Of a DNA stretch of 64,000 nt, positions 35,909 through 47,032 are shown piece after piece. The first letter of the stretch is position 1. The number at the start of each line of letters is the position of its first letter. Where the stretch lies: assembly GCA_029959085.1 (NCBI GenBank), contig JARWIR010000010.1, positions 11,305,001-11,369,000 on the forward strand, in the 5' to 3' direction. The translations under genes and the position numbers were made by a program. The notes under the pieces were generated by a model. That model did not search any database and was not told the origin of the DNA. It worked only from the letters and a program-made list of their open reading frames with translations. The DNA comes from Nemophila menziesii (taxonomy: Eukaryota; Streptophyta; Magnoliopsida; Boraginales; Hydrophyllaceae).

Positions 35909-37397
35909 TGGTGTGGCCTAAGGTGTGATAAAATAATGATATAAATAAGTGCAAATACACACCCTAAACTAACACTGTACTGCAAGTATTACAGGACGTA
36001 TGCAAGTTTTAATGATAAGAAGATTCGTTCCTCAGGGACTGATGAAAGTTAGAGAGAACTTATGCAACTTATCAAGTGCAGATATTAAAGATAGAAAAGA
36101 TAATACGCAAGAGAAAGAAGAGATAGACAACTATTTATTTGGTTTTCTAATAAATAAACTAAACTAATAAACTAAAGACAGAAAATAAATAAAAGAAAAG
36201 AAGATAGTATGAAAGTTTAGCTTGAGTTCTTAGCATGCAATCTCCACTAGTTTTGCCGTTCTAAACATGTAAGGGTAAATTATGTAGTATTTCCCTAATC
36301 GGTCCCAATATGCTATCGGTAGTTTAAAATAGGATTTACTTGTGTCAATAAGGCTTCCTAAGCAAACTTTTCCTGTAATTGGTAAAGAGTCACAAGACTC
36401 AACCATAGTGATTATCTAGCTAGGTTGGGTTGTCAGATCAGACCTAATACTAGACGTTATGTGCTAAACATGCAATTAAACACCGTTGTCAATGGTGACC
36501 TAATTACTAGATGGTAATTCTATATGGGCGCGCATCCACAAGAACACAGAATATAAATCCAAACACATAAACAGAGAATAAAAACTATAATTCAATTTAA
36601 AACATTAAATTCCCAAATTAGATAGATGTCAATCAAAACTAGGGTTCATACATATATGCTAAACACTCAAACTAGAGAGAATTAATTCATACAAAGAAAA
36701 GAAGAGAAAAGAGTTACAGAATCAAAGGTAGAAGAAGACATATGGTGTTCTGCTCCTTCCAGACTTCTCCTCTTGTGTTGCAGCTTCCTCTTGGCCTTAA
36801 GGTCTGGCCAAGGATGATTTAAGAGTGTTAAGAGGCTGTATTTATAGTGTATAGGTTGACCTAAATCGTTTCTTGGAGATAAATTCAAGTAATGGACTCC
36901 TAGCCCAACTCAAATTCGTAAGAAAAACACTGCTGCGTTGTTTTGAGTGTATCTTCTTCGTTATTGGTTGGATTTTGCTCCATAAGATACCAAAAGAATC
37001 GCAACAGAATTATCTTGACCCTTTAGAAGGAAATTACCAAATTACTCTTAGGTAAAAACACCAATCTTTAGACGTGTGTGCAGAATCCCAGATTTAGGCA
37101 GCTTTTCCTTTTCCATCTTTTTAGCTTTTATTTCCTTATCTCCAATTTCCATGCATATCTCTTTCCATAAGTTGTTGTCTTTGACTTGGACTCTAATTAA
37201 TCTCCATAATTATCTTTAAAGCTTCACACTAAATAAACAATTAAACCCAATATGCTCTAAAAATATTATGTTTACTAAATCAAGACCCAAAATAGGAAAG
37301 TGCACTAAACTAAGCTAAAATTGACCTATAAACTAATAAATAAGCCGAAAATGATGTCTCTGAAGTATATTTAATTATCACAAATGAGGAGACATCA
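35909..37397 (-). repeat. Ath-5 3' LTR (1489 bp)
   Basis: Plus strand TGGTGTGGCC to GGAGACATCA. TATA box (plus TATTTATA) near 36839-36846. Same family as Ath-2 and Ath-3 LTRs. Confidence 0.95.
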
Positions 37398-37433
37398 AGA
37401 CCCCCAACTCAAAGTTGTATCGTCCCGATACAA
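37398..37433 (-). promoter_or_regulatory. Ath-5 polypurine tract with adjacent hairpin
   Basis: Sense strand: TTGTATCG-GGA-CGATACAA (37433-37415, perfect 8-bp stem), then CTTTGAGTTGGGGGTCT and the LTR. Confidence 0.88.
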
Positions 37434-38861
37434 TAAAAGTAAAGAACAGTAGGGTAGTCAAATAAACAAGAAGAAGTAGGAGGAGAATAAGAACAGAACA
37501 CAATGAATGATCCTAGAGCATAGTACCTAAAAAGTCTCATGTAGTAATGCTCAATAAATAATGCACAAATATGCTTAATATACATGTAATCAACAATCCA
37601 TAAATTCAAGTTAAGATTAATTTCGCAATGCCAGAAGGAGAGGATGATAACTTAGTTCAGATTAATGGCTATAGGTTGTTCATAGGTCCCAAATACAGCA
37701 TCCAATGGTCCACTTACCTACCACCTAATAGCTCAATTGTCTCTCCACCTAGTAGTTAGAAATCCTAAGGTCTTGGTTATAACTTGGCTTAAGGACGGGT
37801 GTGGTATATTTGGATAATGAAAAGTGAGCTTTTGGCTCTCTCCTCACTAGCCATCAACGAATCGCCCTAGAGCTTGAGTTTTTACTCGAAGATGTTCTCA
37901 CTCAACCCACTTTATTGATGCTTTTGATTTGCATCCCCCAATAATCCCAAATAAAACCTTTTATGATGATATACAAATTCCACTTTGCCGGTCCGAATAT
38001 ATATTCCTTTCATATCAATTTTTTCTTTTGTATAGCTATGACTCTCTTTTTGATGTTCGAGATATCACGCTATTTTTCTCATATATATATTCTTTCTTTT
38101 TATGCCCTTGTTGGCAAATTTAGCTCGTAGCTTCTTTATCATTCACTATTACCCCGGCAAAGGGTTACAATTATAACTTTCTCATCATCAATAAAATCAC
38201 AAAGATAATTCCCAAACCCAATGTTCCCTAATAATGAAACCCACCACCCCAAACTCAAGCTCTAAAACGAGTTTTCTCAGGTTTTGCGATTTGAGTGCGG
38301 GTCATATAGATAAGTCCTAAAAACTAAGGTATGGATTATAATGTGTTTTAATAAAAGGCTTTAGAAAGGCTCAGAGGGGTTAAGATGGATAAATAACATT
38401 AATATCAAATAAAAGGGCGAGAAAGTATAAAGGCTTCAAGTGTTTTATCATGAAAGAACTGCCTTAGTCATTTTTCTAACTACCGGATTTCGTTACTTTT
38501 TCATTATTAGTTCATAGACAAGTGGGTTTTCAACTAATTTCAAACCTCACGTTCTACACACCAAATAACTATTCCTAAGTTTCAACATACTTCTTAGCAT
38601 TGCTCATTAACTTTCCTATCTTTTATTTCCTGTTTTCATACATGCATCTAAACATATTTATGACATCTTTCAAAAACATACTACTTTCTATCATTAACTT
38701 AATTAAATCATGCTCACATAGGTACATTCAAAGATATTCTATGCCTTTTTCAACCAAAAAAAAAATTTAAATTTTATGAAAAAAACAAAAAGGAAGATGA
38801 GGACAACGAATCCCCACCCCCAACTCAAAAATGAGCCGTGTCCCCACGACTCGAAAAAGAC
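37434..38861 (-). other. Ath-5 3' non-coding region
   Basis: Holds the conserved 26-bp block at 37823-37848, the perfect arm pair CTTTGCCGG (37983-37991) and CCGGCAAAG (38154-38162), an ACCCCAAACTCAAG motif near 38246-38259, and a hairpin (38833-38852) beside another CCCCCAACTCAAAA motif. No ORF of substance. Confidence 0.8.
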
Positions 38862-39500
38862 TCAAGAAAAATAAAATTTAAAATTAGCATACATATTGCA
38901 CATAAAGAAATGGTAGGGAAGAAAGAAAACATACTCTTCGAGGCTATTACCTCGCCTTGTCGATACTCGGATTAAATCTAATGTATCTTCTTCACCCAAC
39001 TTCTTATTCGCTTTTTGTTCAGGACACGTGATCATAGTAGGATATTGCATTATATAACGTCATGGGAGAGATCGAAAATTCGTATCACCTCCTCATAGAT
39101 CAACTGTGCCACATCTTCTTCTTCTCCTCACAAAATACAATTCACAAACAACCCAAGCATTCCAAATCTCCACGAATCTTCATGTATTCTCCTTCAACTT
39201 CTTCTTCAAATACTTTCTTATAAGAAAAAAAGGTAGTTCCTTTAATTGTCTCCTTGGAGAAGCTATCAGGGCCCTTGAAGCTTTCTATTTTTCTTTGGGT
39301 ATAAGGTCGTTGATTCGTGAGAGGTCGTGTTGTCTTCTTCACTAAATTTGGAATCTTTTGGCTCATTGAATCAAACACAGCTAGCTAACCTCTCTTCTCT
39401 TGACTTGTTTTACCCATTGAATTGGAACTAGGACTTGTCTCACTTGATTTCTTCTCAATTAAATCCAACACCTTGATTTCTTCATCTCCCATACAGTAAA
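38862..39500 (-). pseudogene. Ath-5 third-ORF remnant
   Basis: Two fragments match the Ath-3 third ORF: 39378-39142 (KKTTRPLTNQRPYTQRK, YKKVFEEEVEGEYMKIRG, parallel to YEKVFNEEVGSGDYKRFLE) and 39050-38862 (YPTMITCPEQKANKKLGEED, parallel to FPTMIMCLVRKENVTLGEEE). The centre of the protein is deleted. The ancestral start after the purine motif at 39533-39547 is now ATT with a stop soon after. Confidence 0.7.
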
Positions 39501-39971
39501 TAATGTTCATGTTCTCTTAATCAATTCAATTGACCCCCAACTCAAAGCTTTAACCACTCTTGAAATTTGAAACTCTTGATTATTGGTTGTACAAGCTTAA
39601 TTTGGGTTAGGAAAGGTGATTGGATGATGATTCTCTATGTGGGTAAGATGGATTCTTCATGGATTGGCTTGGATTTAAGAAATTGTAGGATGAATTTTTG
39701 AAATCTAAGCTTTTGATTCTTGGATTCAAGGTGTTTTGGTATGATATAGGTGGTTGAATCTTCCTTGTAATGATGTGGAGAATGAATTGGATGTGTTTTC
39801 ATGGTGATTGGGTAGTGTTTTGATGATTAGGGAAGGTTTTATGAAGCTTTAATGGAGTTGGGAGAGTTTTGGGGAAGAAGGAGAAGCTTAAGGATTAAAA
39901 AATTCGTAATAGAGCAACCTCCTCACCCTTATAACCTAAAAAACGCGTTTTTTCTCTCTCTTCAGCAGTTC

Positions 39972-40520
39972 CGGGCGGTATACCGGCCGTGGGGCCCGGT
40001 ATACCGGAGTTCTGGCTTCGAAATTTTTCGTTTCTGGATCAAACCCGCGGTGGCAACCCGTGGTACGGGTTTTGACCTTGCGGTGCACCGCGGCTGAGGT
40101 CCGGTGTACCGCACGTGGCAAAAACCTCCCCATCAACTAGATCTCGAAAAGTTATGCACTTTAGGCTAAAAAATCACCTGATTCCGATACCCGAGCGCAA
40201 AGATATGACTTGCCGAAGTTTTCTCAGATTGTGTCAAATTTTTTTTCTTTTTTTTTTCCGACACAGCGAGTGTGGGCGGTACACCGCGCAAAGGGTCCGG
40301 TATACCGCCACATCTGATGCTCACAATATTTTTGCTCACTGACCTAAACCCGTGGTAGGACCCCGTGGTACGGGTTTTTGGCTCGCGGACTAGGGTCCGG
40401 TGCACCGGAGGGTGCCCCGCGGTATCTGTAGCTACTCCGTCAAAATACCCGTGGTACTTACCCCGTGGTACGGGTTTTGACCTCGCGGACTATGGTGCGG
40501 TGTACCGGAGGGTAGTCCGT
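39972..40520. repeat. Palindrome island of Ath-5
   Basis: About five units, each with one or two palindromes of type CGGTRYACCG, e.g. CCGGTATACCGG (39996-40007), GCGGTGCACCGC (from 40080) and GGTCCGGTGCACCGGA (near 40395), separated by ACCCGTGGTACGGGTTTT repeats. The core has drifted between TATA, TGCA, TACA and TGTA, mostly keeping self-complementarity. Confidence 0.88.
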
Positions 40521-40749
40521 GGATTTTTTCTTCGCTCCAAAAATTTTCCTCGCGTTCCCTAACTCTATTTCTCCAATTCCTGCACACCAAAAACACTAAT
40601 ACCTTCCTCAAATATGCAATATCAACTAAAATTAACTAAACTAAATATAAATTAAAAACTAAAAATGTAAAAACATAAAAGAAATTACGGGTTGTCTCCC
40701 GTACAACACTTTTGTTTAACGTCTTTCAAAGTTAGACGTGTTACCTCGA

Positions 40750-41904
40750 TTAAGGATGACGAAATTTCCACCCTTTGCCTTTAATTCCCACGAACTTTTC
40801 AGCTCGATTCTTTATAATCATGGATGGTTCCATCCAAGATGTCGTGGGAAGTGGTGGTAACTCGATTTCATTTGTAGCACTACACTCCTCTAGCAATCCA
40901 TTCATCTCTTTAGCTTCGAATATTCGTTTGTTAGAAAGAATGTTCTTCATGAATTGGCCATATTTTGACATTCTTGTGAGAGCTTCTACAAACGGTATGC
41001 TGATTTTTAACTTGTTCACCATGTCAACGAACTTCTTGAATTCTAAGTAATTGTCCTTTCTGACATGTGAAGGGAATGGTGGAGGAGGACATGTATTGGT
41101 TACCACCGGGCTCTCTTTCTTTTCCGGTGTCTTCTCTTGGACACTTTTTTGTTCAACTACCTCTTCGACCTTATCTTCTGTTGCTTCTTCCCCCGTTTCT
41201 GGAATAGGGACAGATTCTGGTTCTGGTCTTGGTGGAGATAGTTGTTTTCCACTTTCTAATTCAACTGCATGACAAACTTTGTTTGCTGGAGTACTAGTAT
41301 CACTTCGGAGTTGCCTTTCTGCACGGATTTGAGTTTTATTCACCATTCGTGACACTGCCTGCACCCTCTCCATAAGCGCATTCTGCGAGTTTTGAGATTC
41401 TTGCTGGCTATTCTCTATATTTTCAATTGTTTGCATCAGTCGAGCCAAACTTGAATTCAAACTCGAAGGTTGCTCCTGTATGGGTTGCTGCATTGAATAA
41501 GAAAGTGGTTCTTGATAAGCTTCATTATAAATCGGCGTTTCTTGATAGATAGGTTGTGGAGGATAGTAAGATTGTGGTCGTGGTTGATAATAATCATCAT
41601 GATAATGGTTATCATGATGATACGTCTGTTGATCTCCGACCCTATTGTAGCTCTGTGGGGGTTGATAGTCAGCGTAATTTCCTTGAGATTGATAATAACC
41701 ATCATAATAATGGTCTCTTTGATATGGCATGAAGGAAATTGAAACTGGATTGTTCATGCAATGTCCCCACGAGTGATCCCTTGCTCCACAACTAGGACAT
41801 GAAGGTGATGTATGTATTAGATTCATCTGAGCTAGTTGTCGCGATTGTTCTCGTAATTCCTCAAGTTGTCGGCTTAACTCCTTGAGCTTTAGAGATCCCA
41901 TCAT
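40750..41904 (-). CDS. Ath-5 truncated Gag ORF (384 aa)
   Basis: An open frame in the gag position of a young element. It starts after the capsid region: a short coiled coil (LKELSRQLEELREQSRQLAQ), then zinc knuckle C36-C39-H44-C49 (CPSCGARDHSWGHC), a Tyr/Gln/Pro-rich stretch (residues about 55-145), a glutamine-rich helix and an acidic linker. It ends with the conserved Gag tail (PPPPFPSHVRKDNYLEFKKF, VEALTRMSKYGQFMKNILSNK) and joins directly to SWMEPSMIIKN...GIKGKGW, which parallels the integrase-end remnant of Ath-3. Capsid, protease, RT and integrase are missing. It could bind RNA through the knuckle; function is inferred only. Confidence 0.7.
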   Translation of the reverse strand: MMGSLKLKELSRQLEELREQSRQLAQMNLIHTSPSCPSCGARDHSWGHCMNNPVSISFMPYQRDHYYDGYYQSQGNYADYQPPQSYNRVGDQQTYHHDNHYHDDYYQPRPQSYYPPQPIYQETPIYNEAYQEPLSYSMQQPIQEQPSSLNSSLARLMQTIENIENSQQESQNSQNALMERVQAVSRMVNKTQIRAERQLRSDTSTPANKVCHAVELESGKQLSPPRPEPESVPIPETGEEATEDKVEEVVEQKSVQEKTPEKKESPVVTNTCPPPPFPSHVRKDNYLEFKKFVDMVNKLKISIPFVEALTRMSKYGQFMKNILSNKRIFEAKEMNGLLEECSATNEIELPPLPTTSWMEPSMIIKNRAEKFVGIKGKGWKFRHP

Positions 41905-42067
41905 GAATTAGCTTCTTCAGGATCTAATAACACGAAACCTTTATCTCCTAATAAATCTGCTCTTGCCTAAAAAAAAATCTGTAAAAACAAAAACTAAAAA
42001 GAAAAGCGTAAAATAGAACTAACTAAAATAAAAGCACAAGATAATTGCACAAGGACTAACGATGTAG

Positions 42068-42085
42068 TCCCCGGCAGCGGCGCCA
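42068..42085 (-). other. Primer binding site of Ath-5
   Basis: Minus strand TGGCGCCGCTGCCGGGGA, six bases from the LTR. Confidence 0.93.
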
Positions 42086-42091
42086 AAAACT

Positions 42092-43587
42092 TGGTGTGGC
42101 CTAAGGTGTGATAAAATAATGATATAAATAAGTGCAAATACACACCCTAAACTAACACTGTACTGCAAGTATTACAGGACGTATGCAAGTTTTAATGATA
42201 AGAAGATTCGTTCCTCAGGGACTGACGAAAGTTAGAGAGAACTTATGCAACTTATCAAGTGCAGATATTAAAGATAGAAAAGATAATACGCAAGAGAAAG
42301 AAGAGATAGACAACTATTTATTTGGTTTTCTAATAAATAAACTAAACTAATAAACTAAAGACAGAAAATAAATAAAAGAAAAGAAGATAGTATGAAAGTT
42401 TAGCTTGAGTTCTTAGCATGCAATCTCCACTAGTTTTGCCGTTCTAAACATGTAAGGGTAAATTATGTAGTATTTCCTTAATCGGTCCCAATATGCTATC
42501 GGTAGTTTAAAATAGAATTTACCTGTGTCAATAAGGCTTCCTAAGCAAACTTTTCCTGTAATTGGTAAAGAGTCACAAGACTCAACCATAGTGATTATCT
42601 AGCTAGGTTGGGTTGTCAGATCAGACCTAATACTAGACGTTATGTGCTAAACATGCAATTAAACACCGTTGTCAATGGTGACCTAATTACTAGATGGTAA
42701 TTCTATATGGGCGCGCATCCACAAGAACACAGAATATAAATCCAAACACATAAACAGAGAATAAAAACTATAATTCAATTTAAAACATTAAATTCCCAAA
42801 TTAGATAGATGTCAATCAAAACTAGGGTTCATACATATATGCTAAACACTCAAACTAGAGAGAATTAATTCATACAAAGAAAAGAAGAGAAAAGAGTTAC
42901 AGAATCAAAGGTAGAAGAAGACATATGGTGTTCTACTCCTTCCAGACTTCTCCTCTTGTGTTGCAGCTTCCTCTTGGCCTTAAGGTCTGGCCAAGGATGA
43001 TTTAAGAGTGTTAAGAGGCTGTATTTATAGTGTAGAGGTTGACCTAAATCGTTTCTTGGAGATAAATTCAAGTAATGGACTCCTAGCCCAACTCAAATTC
43101 GTAAGGAAAACACTGTTGCGTTGTTTTGAGTGTATCTTCTTCGTTATTGGTTGGATTTTGCTCCATAAGATACCAAAAGAATCACAACAGAATTATCTTG
43201 ACCCTTTAGAAGGAAATTACCAAATTCGGCCTATTTCTTAGGTAAAAACACCAATCTTTAGACGTGTGTGCAGAATCCCAGATTTAGGCAGCTTTTCCTT
43301 TTCCATCTTTTTAGCTTTTATTTCCTTATCTCCAATTTCCATGCATATCTCTTTCCATAAGTTTTTGTCTTTGACTTGGACTCTAATTAATCTCCATAAT
43401 TATCTTTAAAGCTTCACACTAACTAAACAATTAAACCCAATATGCTCTAAAAATATTATGTTTACTAAATCAAGACCCAAAATAGGAAAGTGCACTAAAC
43501 TAAGCTAAAATTGACCTATAAACTAATAAATAAGCCTAAAATGATGTCTCTGAAGTATATTTAATTATCACAAATGAGGAGACATCA
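42092..43587 (-). repeat. Ath-5 5' LTR (1496 bp)
   Basis: Near-identical to 35909-37397. The sequence CGGCCTATT near 43225 is part of a 7-bp insertion relative to the 3' copy. TATA box (plus TATTTATA) at 43022-43029. Confidence 0.95.
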
Positions 43588-43592
43588 ATAAT

Positions 43593-44257
43593 CTTAAAGA
43601 CAAAACACAAAGTTTACAAATATACAATTGTAGAAATGGTATAGAAGAGAGAGAGAACATACTCTTCGAGGAAATTACCTTGTGTGCCAACACATAAGAT
43701 ATGTGTTTGGTGTGTTACTTACATATATGCATCTCGTATCACCATGGTTCATCTTTACTCTTCCTCTAATGATGTCCCTCCCAAACATTCAACTCTAGAA
43801 ACATTGTTACCTTTCTAATTTTCTCTGGTCCTTGCCCAACTTGCGTTAATTTATTCATCTTCCGCACAACATGTTTCTTCATTCTTCGCATCATCTCCCT
43901 AGACAACCAACTCAATATTACACCACAGATGAAATTTGAGTTGGAAAACTGTAAGGAAGATGTGTTTCTATGTGCGTAAAATGGTTTTGTATTTGGGTGA
44001 GAAGGACTTAAGAATTTTGGAGAAGTGTTGGAAATATTTTTGGACTTGAATCTTCGTTTCTAGGTGTTGTGGAGTGATTTTGGTGTTTGATTTTAGCTTG
44101 GAATGATGTAAAGATAATTTTGGCTATGAGTTTTTGGTGTTGTGGTGGTCTTTAGATGTGAGGTGGAGCTTTTGTTGATCTTTAATAGAGTTTGGGTGAT
44201 TGGGGAAGAAGAAAGAGGCTAGGTTCAGATGTGAACGTGTAACGAAGAACACTTAAC
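43593..44257 (-). other. Ath-4 internal remnant (third-ORF region)
   Basis: 43593-43680 aligns with the region around the third-ORF end in Ath-3 (GGTA...GAAGA...GAACATACTCT). 43910-44257 aligns with the third-ORF upstream region (GAAGAAAGAGGCTAGG). The protein-coding middle is gone. No usable ORF. Confidence 0.55.
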
Positions 44258-45841
44258 TGGTGTCTCCTTGTGTGTTCTAAATAAACACACCTAAAAAGGA
44301 AAGACACGTACCGCAAGTGTACGGGTCGTCCAAGTAATATCCGGTAAACGGGATTTCGATCTCAGGGACGGATTAGGTATGACTTTCGATGTTATGTAAT
44401 AAGTGCTATTAATTGTTATATGATGCGGAAAATAAATGATATAAATATTTGTTTTGGTTTTTGATTAAGGACTAGAATGCAATTGAAATAAAATACTAAA
44501 TTAACTAATGCAAATAATTAAGACGCAAGTAAATAGAAATGAGTAGACGCAACGATTTAGAAGCAGTACTTGAGTTTCGCAAGGGTTTCACCTAAACCTA
44601 TTAAATCAATGTTTTTTTAAGGGATAAATCGGGAATTAAGTACTAGTCGGGATTCTATAATCTCCTAACCCCCGTCAGGGTGGACATAGAAGCTATTATT
44701 AGGTGTTATAAACCCCATCAGGGCGATTATAATCCACCTTCGAATGGTCAAGGATTCTACCCAATTGGCTATAAGGTTAACTAAACCCGACAAGGTCAAT
44801 AATTTCTACCTTACGTCTATTATTTAGTTCAGTAATTAAACCCCCGTCAAGGCGATCACTTCCCCACCAAAGTGAATAGCTCAATTACTAATTCCTATGT
44901 TTGATTCATGGCTTCAAAGATAGTATTTGAATGCAAAATAATAGTCAATACGAAATTACCCAATTCAATTTTTTAAAATAATCCCAAATCCAAAAACATA
45001 AATTCAATAATATTGGGTTCAACCCATTAATGCGATTCGCAAGCACTTAAGGAATTTAGCTCATAATGTTAAAAACTACTGAATTAAAATAAAAGATTTT
45101 CATAATGAATTACAGAAATAAGAAGAACCTAATTAAAGGGTTGATAATTGTTGTTGTTGAAGAAGGAATTCTCCAGCTTCAGCGTTCTTTCTCCTTTTTG
45201 CTTCTCTGACTTCTGCTAAGCATTGTCGCTTCTCTAATATGAATTGAGTATCTAAAAACTGAAGTTAAAGGCCTATTTATAGTGGAAAAAACGATTGGGC
45301 TTTTAAAAAGAAGGATTAGGTTAATTAGAATAAAAGCCCAATCCATTTAATGAAATCCCGTAACTGGTGACCACTTGTTACTAAAACAGCTGTAACTTTT
45401 ACGTCCAGACTCGAAATCACTTCGTTCAATTTGGAAAATCTTTCTGACTTCAAGCTCTATCTACCTCATTTTATACTCCAAGGCTGAATCAGTGACTAAG
45501 ATGCTCAAAAACAGTGATTTGTGACAGCATTCCAGATTTCATTCCCCATTAATTACTTCTTCGAATCAATTATTCTCGCCTTTGACTTCAACGCTTAATC
45601 CAAGACTTTATTTCCTGTATCTTCTCCTTGTCTTGGTATTCCATCAAATCATAAACCTAAGAGCTTTACACTAAAAATAAACGAATTAACGCATAAAAGC
45701 TCTAAAACTCAAATAATCCAAATCCAAGGGAAGAAATCGTAATATGACCAAATAAGCTTAAAAGTCTAATAAATAACTCAAATAATCACCTAATTTGATG
45801 TCTCCTAAGGGAATATAATTAGACCAAAAAGGGAGACATCA
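44258..45841 (-). mobile_element. Ath-6: solo Athila LTR (1584 bp)
   Basis: A single LTR with both ends intact (plus TGGTGTCTCC to GGGAGACATCA) flanked by TTAAC on both sides (44253-44257 and 45842-45846). This is the product of recombination between the two LTRs of a full element. It has the CCCGTCAGG-type array (44672 onward, partly decayed), a TATA box (plus TATTTATA) at 45274-45281 and the tip inverted repeat near 45796-45841. Confidence 0.95.
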
Positions 45842-45859
45842 TTAACCTCTTGCGTTGAC

Positions 45860-46290
45860 TTTTCTTGCGACATCGTGCGGTGTATCGCCGCTTACGCTGT
45901 GGTGTCGTATACCGTGCCTTGATTTCTTTTAAAACTTTCCTGACTTGACATCCGTGGAGCTTAGTGGGCACAGATCGAGTTTATGCAGTACATTGCGGAT
46001 GTGATGCGGTGCACCGCGATATTTTAACTGTTCAATTTCTCGTGATTCGTACCGTGGAGCTCATCTCGCCACGTTCTTGTCGTGCAAAAACTTTATTTTT
46101 TTCAGCTTCCATTTTCTCGCGATACGCAAAACGGAGCTCACCTCGCCATGTTATTGTCGTGCGATACACCGCGGGTACCATAAGGTACACCGTAGAACAC
46201 ATCTAACTGTGCCGAAAATTCCTTGTCCTCTCATCCGTGGAGATTAGTGCGCACGGAACTCAATAGTGCGGTACACCACATCAAAGGGAT
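45860..46290. repeat. Palindrome island of Ath-4
   Basis: Degenerate units such as GCGGTGTATCGCCGC, TCGTATACCG, GCGGTGCACCGC (about 46006-46017, perfect), GCGATACACCGCGG and GCGGTACACC, with a repeated CATCCGTGGAG(A/C)TTAGTG(C/G) phrase. Same position, between pol tail and third-ORF region, as in the other elements. Confidence 0.8.
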
Positions 46291-46546
46291 GATGCACACT
46301 AAAACTCAAAATATTTAACCCCAAACTCAATGGGATGCTCACCTAGACATCACAAACACTCTATACCTTTCTCATTAAAGTAATATACACTAAAAATACA
46401 AAATTAACAAACTAAAAGCCAAAAATCTAAACTAATAAAGCATTTAAAACTTGGGTCCCAAGAGTACTTTATTTAACGTCATTTAAAGTTTGACGTGTTA
46501 CCTCCATTATTCCTTGATGATGTAGCCTTCCCAGTAATGGGTGAGG

Positions 46547-47032
46547 CTATGAGCATCTACAATTCGAAGCCTTTGGCCTCTCGAAGGTCTTATCTCTATC
46601 AATTTTGATGTCACCACCTTGTGACCTATTTTCTTGCTTGGAGGATTTCCAAGTAACTTTGGTTCCAACTCCAAACTCATCTTTTGTTCTCACTTTCACG
46701 GGTGCATGGTGGTTGTCCTCTTTTTCAACTTCCTTAGGCAATTCCGAAATAATTGGGAACTCAAGTGGCACCTCCTCAAGCTTTTTGTCCAAAACAAGAT
46801 ATGTTTCAAAACTCACTTCAACTATGAAGGCCACTTCTTCTTCTGTCTTTTTTTCAACCAATAAATCGACATTTGACTCATCTAAACGCAAATTGGTTGG
46901 TTTTTCCATGACTAGAATATCATCTGTACGAGGTTCAATTTCATCTTCAGCTTGATTAACAACAGTTACCTCATCTATGCATAGCGTGGTTGGTTGCTCT
47001 ATCATTGGAATCTCTAGTTCACTGAGTGCAAC
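46547..47032 (-). pseudogene. Ath-4 acidic ORF with integrase-tail remnant, cut by Ath-7
   Basis: 152 codons from ATG 47005, but the frame is open upstream to the Ath-7 junction at 47032, so the original ORF was longer. It is Glu/Val-rich (EKKTEEEVAFIVEVSFETYL) and ends with EFGVGTKVTWKSSKQENR, parallel to EFGVGHEVLWKAHKRENR in Ath-3. It therefore represents a gag linker fused to the integrase end after deletion of pol. Interrupted; not functional. Confidence 0.6.

Larger units (their letters stand above)
35909..43587 (-). mobile_element. Ath-5: young non-autonomous Athila element
   Basis: Minus strand, 7679 bp, TSD ATAAT (35904-35908 and 43588-43592). LTRs 42092-43587 (5') and 35909-37397 (3') differ by about 12 substitutions and one 7-bp indel by my reading, under 1%. 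Inside are the PBS (42085-42068), a 384-codon ORF that lacks the capsid, protease, RT and integrase, a palindrome island, third-ORF remnants and the full 3' non-coding set. It must have moved recently using enzymes supplied by another element. Confidence 0.93.
33884..47032 (-). mobile_element. Ath-4: old Athila element hosting four later insertions
   Basis: Minus strand; its 5' end is beyond the window. Surviving segments are 33884-35908 (3' LTR and 3' non-coding), 43588-44257 (third-ORF remnants) and 45842-47032 (palindrome island and a gag/integrase-tail ORF). It is interrupted by Ath-5 (TSD ATAAT), Ath-6 (TSD TTAAC) and Ath-7 (with Ath-8 inside). Continuity is supported by homology: 35880-35908 followed by 43593 matches the order in Ath-3 near 8450-8540. 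The 3' LTR is only about 607 bp and degraded. Confidence 0.8.

Noticed and set aside
41051..41742. Plus-strand ORFs rich in Ser or Ile
   Set aside because: Antisense shadows of the Ath-5 truncated Gag ORF.
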